Shown here: piece after piece, positions 1 through 10,026 of the stretch | Position numbering within the stretch: position 1 is the first letter of the stretch | How the letters are laid out: each line of letters opens with the position of its first letter | Assembly: GCF_000152865.1 (NCBI RefSeq) | Contig: NZ_CH672390.1 | Coordinates: 744,001 to 808,000 of the forward strand | From: Erythrobacter sp. NAP1 | GTDB lineage: Bacteria > Pseudomonadota > Alphaproteobacteria > Sphingomonadales > Sphingomonadaceae | Reading direction: 5' to 3' | Length of the DNA stretch: 64,000 nucleotides | Notes under the pieces: model-generated | Seen by the model: only the letters and a program-made list of their open reading frames with translations | Database searches by the model: none | What the model was told of the DNA's origin: nothing | Program-made: the position numbers and the translations under genes

Positions 1-6
1 CAGCTA

Positions 7-2499
7 GTGACACGGAATATCGAACTCGAACTATCGTCGCTTCTCCCGGACATTCCGAGCGACACCGACAGATGTATCGCTCGGCTGCAGTCGTTGCTCA
101 GTTCGCGGGCCGGGGTGCATGCGGTCGAGGTCCTTGCAGGATCGAACAGTACACCTGCCCAGCTTGCAATATCTTACGATCCCGATCGTCTCACGATCGC
201 GCGGATCAGAGAACTTGCGCACGTAGCAGGAGCGGAAATTTCCGGGCGCTACGGGCATGTTGTGTGGCAAACCGAGGGCATTAATTCGGTGCGCCGGGCG
301 CAGACGGTCGCAGATCTGGTAGCCCGCGAATCCGGCGTACTTGAAGCAAATGCCGATGCGAGCGGAAAGCTGGTCGCCGAGTTCGACCGCCGGCGTACCG
401 ATGAGACCGCGATTGCCAATGCGCTGCAAGAACTGGGGGTTTCAATCAAGGCCGACAAAATCGCCGCAAATGCCAGGGATGCTGAAGAACACCGCCATGA
501 CGATAAAGATCATTCCGGGCACAGTCACGGCGGCATCTTCGGCGCTAATACTGAACTCTTTTTCTCGCTCGCTTCGGGCGCATTTCTCGCCATCGGCTTC
601 GGGATCGAGAAACTGTGGGACGGGCATCCGGTCTGGCTGCCGTTCGCTTGCTATATAGCGGCATATTTCTTCGGAGGCTTCTTCACTCTCCGAGAGGCGT
701 GGGACAATTTGCGCCTCCGCCGGTTCGAAATCGACAGCCTCATGCTTGTCGCCGCTGCGGGCGCCGCCTTTCTCGGGGAATGGGCCGAAGGCGCGCTACT
801 GCTGTTCCTGTTCAGTTTCGGCCACGCGCTCGAACACTACGCGATGGGGCGCGCGAAGAAAGCTATCGAAGCGCTCGCCGAGCTTGCCCCGGACACCGCA
901 CGGGTAAAGCGCGGACCTGACGTAGTTGAGATCCCGGTCGAGGAGCTTGCGCTAGGCGACGTGGTAATCGTGCGTCCGAACGAACGCCTTCCGGCTGACG
1001 GCTTCATCTTGGACGGCGTCAGTGCCATCAATCAGGCTCCGGTGACCGGCGAAAGCGTGCCGGTCGACAAGAGCGCGGTTTCGGATGTCGCTTCTGCGCG
1101 CGCCAATCCTGACAATCTTGCGGATGACAATCGCGTCTTCGCGGGGACGATCAACGGATCGGGCGCGCTCGAAGTGGAAGTGACCCGGCGATCGAGCGAT
1201 ACGACCCTAGCCAAGGTCGTCCAAATGGTGAGCGAAGCCGAGGCTCAGCAATCTCCTACCCAGCGCTTCACGCAGCGCTTCGAGCGAATTTTCGTGCCTG
1301 CCGTGCTCGCTCTGGCCGGCCTGCTCCTTTTCGCATGGGTTATCATCGACGAGCCGTTCCGCGACAGTTTCTACCGGGCGATGGCGGTGCTTGTGGCTGC
1401 GAGCCCGTGCGCTTTGGCGATCGCGACCCCGAGCGCGGTCTTGTCCGGAGTGGCGAGAGCTGCACGCAGCGGCATTCTGGTGAAGGGCGGCGCGCCGCTC
1501 GAGGATCTCGGTGCGCTCAAGGCCATCGCGTTCGACAAGACCGGTACTCTTACCGAAGGCGAACCCCGCATTACCGATGTCGAACCCGAGCAGGGTGTAT
1601 CTGAAAACGAACTGCTTGCGATTGCTTCGGCGGCTGAAAATCTGAGCGATCATCCCCTGGCACAGGCGATTGTCAGGGACGGCAAGCAGCGGCTTGGCGA
1701 TGAGACTCTGCCCGAAGCTACCAATCTCGAAAGCTTCACAGGCAAGGGCATCACCGCGCTTGTCGGCGGTGAGCGGGTGTGGATCGGAAAGCTCGAAATG
1801 TTCGGGCAAGACGGGGTCCCTCCGCTCAGTGCCGAACTGTCGGATGCTATCGAGGGCATGCGCGAGCGCGGGCGAACGACAATGGGCGTTCGCTCGGAAA
1901 CGCGCGATCTCGGAGCGATCGGTTTGCTCGACACGCCGCGAGCGGCGGCAAAGGCGACGCTCGAAGCGTTGCGCGGCCTCGGGATCACCCGAATGATCAT
2001 GATCTCGGGCGACGACCAAAGAGTGGCCGATGCGGTTGGAACGGAAGTCGGCCTCGACGAGGCCTGGGGCAATCTCATGCCCGACGACAAGGTCAAGGCC
2101 ATCCGCAAGCTTGCCGGCCAGGACAAGGTTGCGATGGTCGGAGACGGGGTCAATGACGCTCCGGCCATGGCGAATGCCACAGTCGGGATAGCAATGGGGG
2201 CTGCCGGATCGGACGTTGCATTGGAGACAGCCGATGTCGCGCTGATGGCCGATGATCTCGCCCGACTGCCTTTCGCCGTCGATCTGAGCCGACAGACCCG
2301 GTCGATCATCCGGCAGAATATGATCGTCAGTCTTGGAATTGTTGTCGTGCTCATCCCGGCAACCATTTTCGGTCTCGGGATAGGCCCCGCTGTCGCGGTT
2401 CACGAGGGATCAACGCTGATCGTGGTCGCCAATGCGCTTCGCCTTCTGGCGTATAAAGAGAAGGGCAGCACAAAAGACATAGTGGAGAAGCCAGTATGA
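7..2499 (+). CDS. P1B-4-type heavy-metal ATPase (SPC motif; Co/Zn/Cd/Fe exporter class)
   Basis: Inner-membrane ATPase of 830 aa that probably exports divalent metal from the cytoplasm. The sequence shows a metal-binding-like N-terminal region without CxxC, a His-rich linker at about residues 159-176, the membrane metal-site motif S466-P467-C468, the phosphorylated aspartate D510 in DKTGTLT, a SDHPLA motif, and GDGVND. The last membrane segment carries HEGST (799-803). SPC together with HEGST is characteristic of the P1B-4 subgroup, not of copper pumps (CPC) or CadA/ZntA. The GTG start at 7 shares one base with a TAG at 5-7, probably the end of a gene left of the window; because the frame is open to base 1, a slightly earlier start cannot be excluded. 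It overlaps the next gene by ATGA. Confidence 0.9.
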   Translation: MTRNIELELSSLLPDIPSDTDRCIARLQSLLSSRAGVHAVEVLAGSNSTPAQLAISYDPDRLTIARIRELAHVAGAEISGRYGHVVWQTEGINSVRRAQTVADLVARESGVLEANADASGKLVAEFDRRRTDETAIANALQELGVSIKADKIAANARDAEEHRHDDKDHSGHSHGGIFGANTELFFSLASGAFLAIGFGIEKLWDGHPVWLPFACYIAAYFFGGFFTLREAWDNLRLRRFEIDSLMLVAAAGAAFLGEWAEGALLLFLFSFGHALEHYAMGRAKKAIEALAELAPDTARVKRGPDVVEIPVEELALGDVVIVRPNERLPADGFILDGVSAINQAPVTGESVPVDKSAVSDVASARANPDNLADDNRVFAGTINGSGALEVEVTRRSSDTTLAKVVQMVSEAEAQQSPTQRFTQRFERIFVPAVLALAGLLLFAWVIIDEPFRDSFYRAMAVLVAASPCALAIATPSAVLSGVARAARSGILVKGGAPLEDLGALKAIAFDKTGTLTEGEPRITDVEPEQGVSENELLAIASAAENLSDHPLAQAIVRDGKQRLGDETLPEATNLESFTGKGITALVGGERVWIGKLEMFGQDGVPPLSAELSDAIEGMRERGRTTMGVRSETRDLGAIGLLDTPRAAAKATLEALRGLGITRMIMISGDDQRVADAVGTEVGLDEAWGNLMPDDKVKAIRKLAGQDKVAMVGDGVNDAPAMANATVGIAMGAAGSDVALETADVALMADDLARLPFAVDLSRQTRSIIRQNMIVSLGIVVVLIPATIFGLGIGPAVAVHEGSTLIVVANALRLLAYKEKGSTKDIVEKPV

Positions 2500-3134
2500 G
2501 CTGCAACGATGACTTCGATCTGGATTCGGCGGACAAACGACGCACATTGTGGATCGTATTGTGGCTCAACGTCGCAATCGCGGTTGGTTTCTTTGTCGTT
2601 GCCTATTTTGCGGACTCGAACGCGCTCTTGGCCAACGGGCTCGACAATTCTTCCGATGCATTTGTCTACGCGCTCAGTCTTCTGGCTCTCACCCGTTCGC
2701 AATCCTGGAAACGAGGGGCCGCGCGTTTCTCAGGCATCATGCTCCTGATCTTCGCCGGAGGTGTTATCGCCGATGCCGTCAGGCGTTTCATCGAAGGCTC
2801 GGAGCCGGGCGGCCTGATGATGATCGCCATGGCGGCCATCGCGGCGGTGGTGAACCTCATCTGCCTGCGCATGCTCCAGAAGCTTCAGCAAAAGGATGTT
2901 AATCTGCGCGCAGCGACCACCTTTAGCTTCAACGATTTCATATCGAACGGCGGCATCATCGTCGCCGGGATCATCGTTATGCTTACAGGCGCAAATTGGC
3001 CGGATCTCGTGGTTGGGATCGCGGTTGCTGGCATTGCCCTGTATGGCGGGATCGATATCCTTCGCGATGCGCACAGGGATAAGCATGAGGAAGCGGGCAC
3101 CGAACATATCAAAGGCGACGAATTCGGAAGATGA
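2496..3134 (+). CDS. CDF-like cation transporter, short form with altered metal site
   Basis: A 212-aa membrane protein with about six hydrophobic segments, related to cation diffusion facilitators, which exchange divalent metal for protons across the inner membrane. The canonical HxxxD/DxxxD pairs are changed: the first site reads NGLDNSSD (residues about 47-54) and the second reads FNDFISN, where a His would be expected. The cytoplasmic C-terminal domain of classical CDFs is absent; the protein ends soon after the last membrane segment. It starts inside the stop codon of the P1B-4 ATPase (ATGA), so the two are translationally coupled and probably handle the same metal. Substrate is unknown. 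Confidence 0.82.
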   Translation: MSCNDDFDLDSADKRRTLWIVLWLNVAIAVGFFVVAYFADSNALLANGLDNSSDAFVYALSLLALTRSQSWKRGAARFSGIMLLIFAGGVIADAVRRFIEGSEPGGLMMIAMAAIAAVVNLICLRMLQKLQQKDVNLRAATTFSFNDFISNGGIIVAGIIVMLTGANWPDLVVGIAVAGIALYGGIDILRDAHRDKHEEAGTEHIKGDEFGR

Positions 3135-3198
3135 TGCTCGAAATTCGCATTTTGGTCGCTGGATTGCCTCGGCTCCGTATTCAGACTATCGCAGGTTC

Positions 3199-3600
3199 GT
3201 GAAGTTTGTTCGCGCCTTGACCCTGATTTGCTTCAGTTTCGGACTGTTTGTGCAGGTTGCTGCGCAAGCGGCCGTTCCGCAGAGCGATATGGCTGGGTCG
3301 GCTGATTGTGCTGAAATGGCGCAAAGCATGGCCGAGCACGGCATGTCTGAACACGCGATGCCCGAACAGATGGTTTCCGAAACGGACTCCACCGAACAGC
3401 ATGGCTCATGCTGCGAGATGAGCCTCGATTGTCTCGTAGCCATGAATTGCCTCCCGCCGCTAGCGCTTGCGGGTCCGGGACTGGCGCATGCAGGACCGTT
3501 TCCTGTTGCGCCTACGTATCTGGCCGCTAGCGCCAGCAGGCTCGACGGCCAGCCTCGACCGCCGGAATCTCCCCCTCCACAAACTGAACTCACCATCTAG
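3199..3600 (+). CDS. Small exported Met/His/Cys-rich protein, function unknown
   Basis: About 133 aa if translation begins at the GTG at 3199. The frame is open further upstream, but that part overlaps the CDF gene. The N-terminus is a plausible signal peptide (hydrophobic stretch ending near AQAA). The mature part is rich in Met, His, Cys and acidic residues (HGMSEHAMPEQM, HGSCCEMSLDC) and has a proline-rich tail. This composition and its position just before a copper-efflux operon suggest a periplasmic metal-binding protein. I do not recognise a family, and the start is uncertain. Confidence 0.55.
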   Translation: MKFVRALTLICFSFGLFVQVAAQAAVPQSDMAGSADCAEMAQSMAEHGMSEHAMPEQMVSETDSTEQHGSCCEMSLDCLVAMNCLPPLALAGPGLAHAGPFPVAPTYLAASASRLDGQPRPPESPPPQTELTI

Positions 3601-3721
3601 CATTTCCCGGGCGGTGCTCTGCGCCGTTTGCGAGCTTGACGGATTACTTGACTTGCGCCGTGTCGATTGACGCGTACGCCGCAGTCGTTCCCGGCCAGTT
3701 CGCTTTGAAAGAGTGAGAATT

Positions 3722-4957
3722 ATGGATTGGCGAATTGGCTTGTTGCCGTTTTCGGCCCTGCTCAGCGCACAAGCTGCGCAAGCGCAGTCTGTCGGATACG
3801 AAGAAGCCCTTGCATCGGTAAGAGTCGAGCAACCCGCTCTAGAAGCTGGCGCGCTGCGTGTGCAATCACGGCGCGAGGCTGCGGAAGCGGCAGACGAGCT
3901 TCCTGACCCGCGTGTACGCGCAGGGGTTATGAATCTTCCGGTCAGCGGTCCCGCGGCGTTCGAGCTTGACCGGCAACTTCCTACGCAAGTCGCCATCGGT
4001 ATCGAGCAGGAGATACCCAACCTCGCCCGCCGACGGGCGAAATTTGGCGTTGCCAGTTCGGAAGTGAGGCTAGCCGAAGCGCGCCTGGGTGTGACCGACC
4101 GTGATCTCCTCGCCGATGCGGGAACGGCTTGGGTGAGGCTCTATTATGCGCAGGCGCGGATTGAGCTTGCCCACGCCGCGCTGGACGAATTGAGGGCATT
4201 CGTACCCGCAGCGAACAGCGCCGTCGCCTCCGGGTCGGCCCGCCCGGCAGAGAGTCTGGCGATCCGGCGCGAACTGCTTGGGATCGAGGATGCAGCGACG
4301 TCGATCGAGGCCGAGCGCGAGACGGCGCAAGCGCAGCTTTCCCGATACATACCGTTCCCTGACCCGGTTGCCTTGGGTGAGGCTCCCACGGCGGCTCTGG
4401 ATGAAAACCAGCTTCGCTTCGAACTGGAAGAGAATCCCGAACTCATTCTGGCCGATGCGGAACAAGATCGGGCCGAAGCCGGTGTGGCGCTCGCTCGCGC
4501 TGAAAAGCGGCCGGATTTTGGGGTGAGCGTCACCTATGGTCGTCGCGACCAGGCGTTTGGCGATGCGGTGTCGGTCATGGGGTCGATTACTCTTCCGATC
4601 TTCACCGACCGGCGGCAGAATCCGCGCATCGCCGCCGCCGAAGCCGATGCCGCTGCCGCTTTGGCCGACCGCGAGGATCGCAGGCGCGCGCTGGTTGCGG
4701 ATTTCGAAGCCCAACTCGCCACTTGGCGCAGCACTACGCGCCAATGGCGCCGCGCGCGTGATGAACTTCTTCCGCTCGCGCGTGACCGCGTTGAGCTCGA
4801 GACAGCCAGCTTTGCGGCCGGGCGTGCCGATCTCGTCGATGTGATTGCGGCGAAATCCGCACTTGCCCTGCTCGAGCTGGAAATTCTCGAACGCGAACAG
4901 GCGGCGGTGCAGGCGGCGGTCAAACTACAACTCACATACGGGGAGGGCAGGCCATGA
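3722..4957 (+). CDS. TolC-family outer-membrane channel of a Cus/Czc-type efflux system
   Basis: Outer-membrane component of a tripartite metal efflux pump, about 411 aa. It has a signal peptide ending near AQAAQAQ and long Ala/Glu/Arg-rich helical stretches typical of two outer-membrane-efflux repeats. I chose the ATG at 3722 because AAAGAG (3708-3713) lies at ribosome-binding distance; a GTG at 3713 is the alternative. It is the first gene of a run with adaptor, pump and CusF-like protein and overlaps the adaptor by 4 nt, so it is CusC/CzcC by position. The pump motifs favour Cu/Ag. Confidence 0.88.
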   Translation: MDWRIGLLPFSALLSAQAAQAQSVGYEEALASVRVEQPALEAGALRVQSRREAAEAADELPDPRVRAGVMNLPVSGPAAFELDRQLPTQVAIGIEQEIPNLARRRAKFGVASSEVRLAEARLGVTDRDLLADAGTAWVRLYYAQARIELAHAALDELRAFVPAANSAVASGSARPAESLAIRRELLGIEDAATSIEAERETAQAQLSRYIPFPDPVALGEAPTAALDENQLRFELEENPELILADAEQDRAEAGVALARAEKRPDFGVSVTYGRRDQAFGDAVSVMGSITLPIFTDRRQNPRIAAAEADAAAALADREDRRRALVADFEAQLATWRSTTRQWRRARDELLPLARDRVELETASFAAGRADLVDVIAAKSALALLELEILEREQAAVQAAVKLQLTYGEGRP

Positions 4958-6444
4958 ACTCCGTGCTCGAACGATTTACGCAGCGCCAACGCTTGTTTGC
5001 GGCTGGGCTAGGTATTGCCCTTGTCAGCCTGGCTGCTGGCTACGGTCTTCACATGCTCGGCGGCGAGAGCAGCGGGGCTGGGTCGGCGACGGATACTGAC
5101 TGTGAGGACGTGCTCTATTGGTACGATCCGATGGTGCCCGGACAACGCTTTGACGAGCCCGGTAAGTCGCCCTTCATGGACATGATGCTGGTTCCCAAGT
5201 GCGCGGGAGAAGCTGCGGAAGCGGGCGTCCGGATCGATCCGGGCCTTGTCCAGAATTTCGGCATTCGCACTGCAGCGGCCGAGTTCGGAGTTCTCGAGCC
5301 GGAAATCACCGTGACGGGCGTCCTCGCGTACAACAGCCGGGATGTTGCCATCGTCCAGCCAAGAGCGGGCGGATATGTCCAACGGACCTATGGTCTTGCA
5401 CAGGACGATGTCGTGCGTCGCGGCGCTCCGATAGTCGACATTCTTGTCCCTGACTGGGGCGGCGCGCAGCGTGAATACATTGCTGTGCTCGATACCGGCG
5501 ATCAGGCACTTGCAGACGCGATGCGGCAGCGCATGCGCTTGCTCGGCATGACCGACGCAATGATCGCGTCGGTTGAACGCACACGCAGAGCTCAAAACAC
5601 GATCACCGTCACGGCTCCCGTGGGCGGTGCCGTAACAATGCTTGGGGTGCGCTCGGGCATGACTGTAATGGAAGGTCAGACTTTGGCCGAGATTACGGGC
5701 TTTACGCCGATATGGCTTGAAGCTTCGGTTCCTGAAGTCCAGGCCGCAAATGTCCGGCAGGGCCAGCCCATCAGTGCGACCTTGGCAGCGTATCCGGATC
5801 AGCGATTTGCGGGACGGATTGTTGCCATCCTTCCAAGCGCCGATGCCGCGAGCCGAACCATCACCGTTCGGGCTGAGCTACCCAATCCGCGCGGCAGGTT
5901 GAAACCGGGGATGTTCGCGCAGGTGTCGCTTTCACCCGACACACGGCGAGCCTTGCTGGTACCGTCGGAGGCGGTCATTCGAACCGGACGCCGAAATCTC
6001 GTGATGCTCAAGCAGGATGAAGGCGCGTTCCTGCCTGCTGAGGTCGAAATCGGGCGCGAAGCGAATGGCAGGACAGAGATACTCGCAGGCCTTGCGGAGG
6101 GCGAGCAGGTCGTCACTTCAGGTCAGTTCCTGATCGACTCCGAAGCAAGTCTTAGCGGGATCGACGTCAGGTCGATCGATGGGACCATGAGCATGGCGTC
6201 GGAAGGCTCGCCAAACATGAGGACGTACACCGCTACGGGAAGAGTGACGAAAATCGCTGGTGCTTCGATCACTCTCAATCACGCGCCGGTTCCCGCTCTC
6301 GAATGGCCGAGCATGGTCATGCCCTTCGCACTCGAAGACGCCGCTCTAGTTGACGGTATTGAACCGGGCGACAAGGTCGAGTTTACGTTCTCGCAGCACG
6401 ACACCGGTCCGCGTATCGAATCCATTCGGAAGACCGACCGATGA
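4954..6444 (+). CDS. cusB: Cus-type RND periplasmic adaptor with N-terminal HMBD and C-terminal CusF domain
   Basis: Membrane-fusion adaptor (496 aa) linking pump and outer-membrane channel. Order of parts: N-terminal membrane anchor; a heavy-metal-binding domain (about residues 50-90: [20 protein letters not shown] continuing into a PKC end); barrel-sandwich and alpha-hairpin adaptor core; and a C-terminal domain of about 70 residues matching CusF, with [14 protein letters not shown] carrying the His/Trp/Met residues that bind Cu(I) in CusF. Having chaperone and adaptor on one chain would deliver Cu/Ag directly to the pump. It overlaps both neighbours by 4 nt. Confidence 0.92.
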   Translation: MNSVLERFTQRQRLFAAGLGIALVSLAAGYGLHMLGGESSGAGSATDTDCEDVLYWYDPMVPGQRFDEPGKSPFMDMMLVPKCAGEAAEAGVRIDPGLVQNFGIRTAAAEFGVLEPEITVTGVLAYNSRDVAIVQPRAGGYVQRTYGLAQDDVVRRGAPIVDILVPDWGGAQREYIAVLDTGDQALADAMRQRMRLLGMTDAMIASVERTRRAQNTITVTAPVGGAVTMLGVRSGMTVMEGQTLAEITGFTPIWLEASVPEVQAANVRQGQPISATLAAYPDQRFAGRIVAILPSADAASRTITVRAELPNPRGRLKPGMFAQVSLSPDTRRALLVPSEAVIRTGRRNLVMLKQDEGAFLPAEVEIGREANGRTEILAGLAEGEQVVTSGQFLIDSEASLSGIDVRSIDGTMSMASEGSPNMRTYTATGRVTKIAGASITLNHAPVPALEWPSMVMPFALEDAALVDGIEPGDKVEFTFSQHDTGPRIESIRKTDR

Positions 6445-9400
6445 TCGCGCGCATAATCGATGCATCGATCGCCAATCGGTTTTTCATCGTTCTGGCGGCT
6501 ATCGCGGTCACGCTGGCTGGCTTCTGGGCGGTGCGCGCAACGCCTGTCGATGCGATCCCCGATCTGTCTGATGTGCAGGTCGTGGTGCGGTCTAATTATC
6601 CGGGCCAAGCTCCGCGCATCGTTGAGGATCAGGTCACATACCCGCTCGCAACGACGATGCTCTCGGTGCCGGGCGCGGAAACGGTGCGCGGCTATTCGAT
6701 GTTCGGCGACAGCTTCGTCTATGTGATCTTCGAGGACGGTACGGACCTCTACTGGGCGCGCTCGCGCGTGCTGGAATATCTCAACCAAGTGCAAAACGAA
6801 TTGCCCGAAGGTGTGACAAGCTCGCTGGGGCCGGACGCGACGGGGGTGGGCTGGATTTACGAATATGCTCTCGTCGACCGAACGGGGAACAGCGATCTTG
6901 CTGGGCTCAGAAGTCTTCAGGACTGGTTCCTGCGCTATGAGCTCCAGACCATCCCCGGCATTGCAGAGGTTGCAAGCGTTGGCGGCATGGTCAAGCAGTA
7001 CCAGGTCGTGCTGGAACCCTACCGGATGGCTTCGCTTGGCGTCACCTACAGCGATGTCGTGCGTGCCATCCAGGCCTCAAATCAGGAGGCCGGCGGATCG
7101 GTGGTTGAAATGGGCGAGGCCGAATTCATGGTCCGCGCTTCGGGCTATCTCACATCTCTCAACGACTTCAGACAGATTCCGCTGAAATCGGTGGGTAACG
7201 GTATCCCCGTCACCTTGTCCGATGTCGCCACGATCCAGCTTGGCCCCGAAATGCGGCGAGGAATCGCCGAACTCAATGGCGAAGGCGAGGTCGCAGGCGG
7301 TATTGTCGTGCTCAGACAGGGTGAGGATGCGCGGGCAACCATCGCGGCTGTCGAAGAGAAGCTCGACGTGCTCCAGGCCAGTCTTCCCGAAGGGGTCGAG
7401 ATTGTCACGACCTATGATCGTTCGAAGCTGATCGATGCCTCGATCGAAAACCTGACCGGAAAGCTCATCGCCGAGTTTATTATCGTCGCGATCGTTTGCG
7501 CGCTATTCTTATGGCATGTGCGGTCAGCATTGGTGGCGATCGTCACGCTTCCATTGGGGGTGCTGGCGGCCTTTATCGTGATGCGTTTTCAAGGGGTCGA
7601 TGCGAACATCATGTCCTTGGGCGGCATAGCCATCGCAATCGGCGCGATGGTCGACGCTGCCATCGTCATGATCGAGAACGCGCACAAGCATATCGAGCAT
7701 TGGGAAGAGGACCATCCCGACGAGCAGATGTCCAACGATGAACGCTGGAAACTGATTGCGGACGCATCGAAAGAGGTGGGGCCAGCGCTGTTTTTCAGCC
7801 TCCTGATCATAACCCTATCGTTCCTGCCGGTGTTTACTCTGCAGGCGCAGGAAGGCCGCCTTTTTTCCCCACTGGCCTTTACCAAGACCTATGCCATGGC
7901 GGCGGCCGCCATTCTGTCGGTGACACTGGTTCCCGTACTCATGGGCTGGCTGATCCGCGGCAAGATACCCAAGGAGGACACCAACCTCCTCAATCGCTTG
8001 CTGACCAACGCCTACCGGCCCGGTCTTGATTGGGTAATGCGCCGACCGAAAACCACATTGGTTGTGGCAGGCCTCGTATTCCTTACAGCGCTGGTCCCGT
8101 TCACCCGCCTTGGAGGAGAATTCCTGCCGCCGCTCGACGAAGGCGACTTGCTTTATATGCCAAGCGCGTTGCCTGGTCTGTCTCCTGGTGAAGCGTCGGC
8201 ATTGCTTCAGCGGACTGATCGACTGATCAAATCCGTACCCGAAGTCGACACCGTGTTCGGCAAGGCAGGACGCGCGGATACCGCAACAGACCCGGCGCCG
8301 CTCACGATGTTCGAGACGACCATCCGGTTCAAACCTCGAGAAGAGTGGCGACCCGGAATGACGCCGGAGAAGCTCGTCGAAGAGCTTGATCGTGCGGTGC
8401 AGGTGCCGGGGCTCGCCAATGTCTGGGTGCCCCCGATCCGCAATCGCATCGACATGCTCGCGACCGGTATCAAGAGCCCGATAGGCGTGAAAGTGTCTGG
8501 CGAGAACCTTGGCGAGATCGAGCGCGTGGCGTTGCAGGTCGAGAATGTCGCAAAACAGGTTCCCGGCGTCAGCTCCGCTTTGGCAGAGCGTCTTTCGGGA
8601 GGCCGCTATGTCGATGTGGACATCGACCGGGTCGCTGCGGCGCGTTTCGGGCTGAATATCGCCGATGTTCAGCAGATTGTGTCAGGCGCGATCGGCGGCG
8701 CGAATATCGGCAGAACGGTCGAAGGATTGGCGCGATATCCCATCAATGTGCGCTATCCGCGCGAGATCCGCGACAGCCTCGCAGAACTGCACGCGCTGCC
8801 TTTGCTAACCCCCTCTGGCCAGCAAATTACGCTCGGCACCGTAGCGCAGGTGAGCGTCAGCGATGGCCCCCCGATGCTCAAGAATGAGCAAGGCCGTCTC
8901 ATCAGCGTGGTCTATGTCGATACGCGCGGGCGCGATTTGACCTCGGTCGTAAGCGATCTTCAGGCGGCAGTTTCAGAGGGCGTCGATCTGCCTGCCGGTG
9001 TAAGCATTTCCTACGCGGGCCAGTTTGAATATCTCACCCGCGCCAATGAGCGGTTGCAGGTCGTCGTTCCCGCGACGCTCGGCATCATTTTCGTTTTGCT
9101 GTACCTGATCTTCCGCCGCTTCGACGAAGCGCTACTTGTTATGGGCACGCTGCCCTTTGCCCTCACCGGCGGCTTCTGGCTGCTCTATCTGATGGGCTAC
9201 AACCAGTCTGTTGCGACATCGGTGGGTTTTATTGCGCTTGCCGGTGTGTCTGCCGAGTTCGGCGTCATCATGCTGATCTACCTCAAGTCTGCGCTGGCCC
9301 GGCGCAGCGGTGCCCTCGATGCGGACGGCGTGGGCGAAGCCATCAGGGAGGGTGCTCTTCTGCGCGTGCGTCCCAAGGCGATGACCGTGGCCGTCATTCT

Positions 9401-9608
9401 TGCCGGTCTCTTCCCTGTCCTCATTGGAACCGGCGCAGGTTCGGAGGTCATGAGCCGCATCGCCGCGCCGATGGTGGGCGGCATGATCACCGCGCCGCTG
9501 CTTTCGATGTTCGTTATCCCCGCCGCATATTTGTTGATGCGGCGCCCCCGGCCCGAACGGCCAACCCAACCGCAAGGAGAAGAAGAATGCGTACCACAAC
9601 CCTCATGA
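6441..9608 (+). CDS. cusA: CusA/CzcA-family heavy-metal RND efflux pump (Cu/Ag type)
   Basis: Inner-membrane proton-driven pump of 1055 aa, full family length. The N-terminus ([17 protein letters not shown]) is classic for heavy-metal RND pumps. Methionines in the contexts [21 protein letters not shown] and [13 protein letters not shown] correspond to the methionine pathway of E. coli CusA, which supports Cu(I)/Ag(I) rather than Co/Zn/Cd as substrate. It overlaps the adaptor by 4 nt, and the next gene starts 22 nt before its stop. Confidence 0.94.
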   Translation: MIARIIDASIANRFFIVLAAIAVTLAGFWAVRATPVDAIPDLSDVQVVVRSNYPGQAPRIVEDQVTYPLATTMLSVPGAETVRGYSMFGDSFVYVIFEDGTDLYWARSRVLEYLNQVQNELPEGVTSSLGPDATGVGWIYEYALVDRTGNSDLAGLRSLQDWFLRYELQTIPGIAEVASVGGMVKQYQVVLEPYRMASLGVTYSDVVRAIQASNQEAGGSVVEMGEAEFMVRASGYLTSLNDFRQIPLKSVGNGIPVTLSDVATIQLGPEMRRGIAELNGEGEVAGGIVVLRQGEDARATIAAVEEKLDVLQASLPEGVEIVTTYDRSKLIDASIENLTGKLIAEFIIVAIVCALFLWHVRSALVAIVTLPLGVLAAFIVMRFQGVDANIMSLGGIAIAIGAMVDAAIVMIENAHKHIEHWEEDHPDEQMSNDERWKLIADASKEVGPALFFSLLIITLSFLPVFTLQAQEGRLFSPLAFTKTYAMAAAAILSVTLVPVLMGWLIRGKIPKEDTNLLNRLLTNAYRPGLDWVMRRPKTTLVVAGLVFLTALVPFTRLGGEFLPPLDEGDLLYMPSALPGLSPGEASALLQRTDRLIKSVPEVDTVFGKAGRADTATDPAPLTMFETTIRFKPREEWRPGMTPEKLVEELDRAVQVPGLANVWVPPIRNRIDMLATGIKSPIGVKVSGENLGEIERVALQVENVAKQVPGVSSALAERLSGGRYVDVDIDRVAAARFGLNIADVQQIVSGAIGGANIGRTVEGLARYPINVRYPREIRDSLAELHALPLLTPSGQQITLGTVAQVSVSDGPPMLKNEQGRLISVVYVDTRGRDLTSVVSDLQAAVSEGVDLPAGVSISYAGQFEYLTRANERLQVVVPATLGIIFVLLYLIFRRFDEALLVMGTLPFALTGGFWLLYLMGYNQSVATSVGFIALAGVSAEFGVIMLIYLKSALARRSGALDADGVGEAIREGALLRVRPKAMTVAVILAGLFPVLIGTGAGSEVMSRIAAPMVGGMITAPLLSMFVIPAAYLLMRRPRPERPTQPQGEEECVPQPS

Positions 9609-9970
9609 GCCTACTGGCCTTTCCGCTGGCGCTGGCGGCCTGCGATTCTGGCCAGGACACTGCCGACATGAACGACATGCCGATGGCAGAAAATGAAATG
9701 ATGATGGACGGCGAGGATATGCCAATGATGGAACCTGGCAGCGAAATGCAAACCGTCAGCGCAGAAGGCACGGTCACTGCAATCGATGCCGAAGCGGGCA
9801 CGATAACCGTCGACCACGGTCCGGTCCCAGCGATCGAATGGCCTGCGATGACCATGGCTTTTGAAGCCGATGAGCAACTGCGCAGCGAAGTAAGCGTCGG
9901 TGAGGGAATTGCCTTTGAATTTCGTACTGGTTCTGAAGGCAGTGTGATCACGTCGATCACGAAGGAGTAA
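9587..9970 (+). CDS. cusF: CusF-like copper-binding lipoprotein
   Basis: A 127-aa protein with a lipobox near LALAAC. A Met-rich linker ([11 protein letters not shown]) precedes a CusF fold whose [17 protein letters not shown] contains the conserved His, Trp and two Met ligands for Cu(I)/Ag(I). It probably acts as a periplasmic, membrane-anchored metallochaperone for CusA. It starts 22 nt inside cusA, so it is coupled to it. Together with the CusF domain on the adaptor this operon carries two CusF units. Confidence 0.9.
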   Translation: MRTTTLMSLLAFPLALAACDSGQDTADMNDMPMAENEMMMDGEDMPMMEPGSEMQTVSAEGTVTAIDAEAGTITVDHGPVPAIEWPAMTMAFEADEQLRSEVSVGEGIAFEFRTGSEGSVITSITKE

Positions 9971-10026
9971 ATCGGTTGGGTGGTGCCAGGCAAATCTGGT
10001 GCCGCCCATCGCGAAACAGGAGGAGC

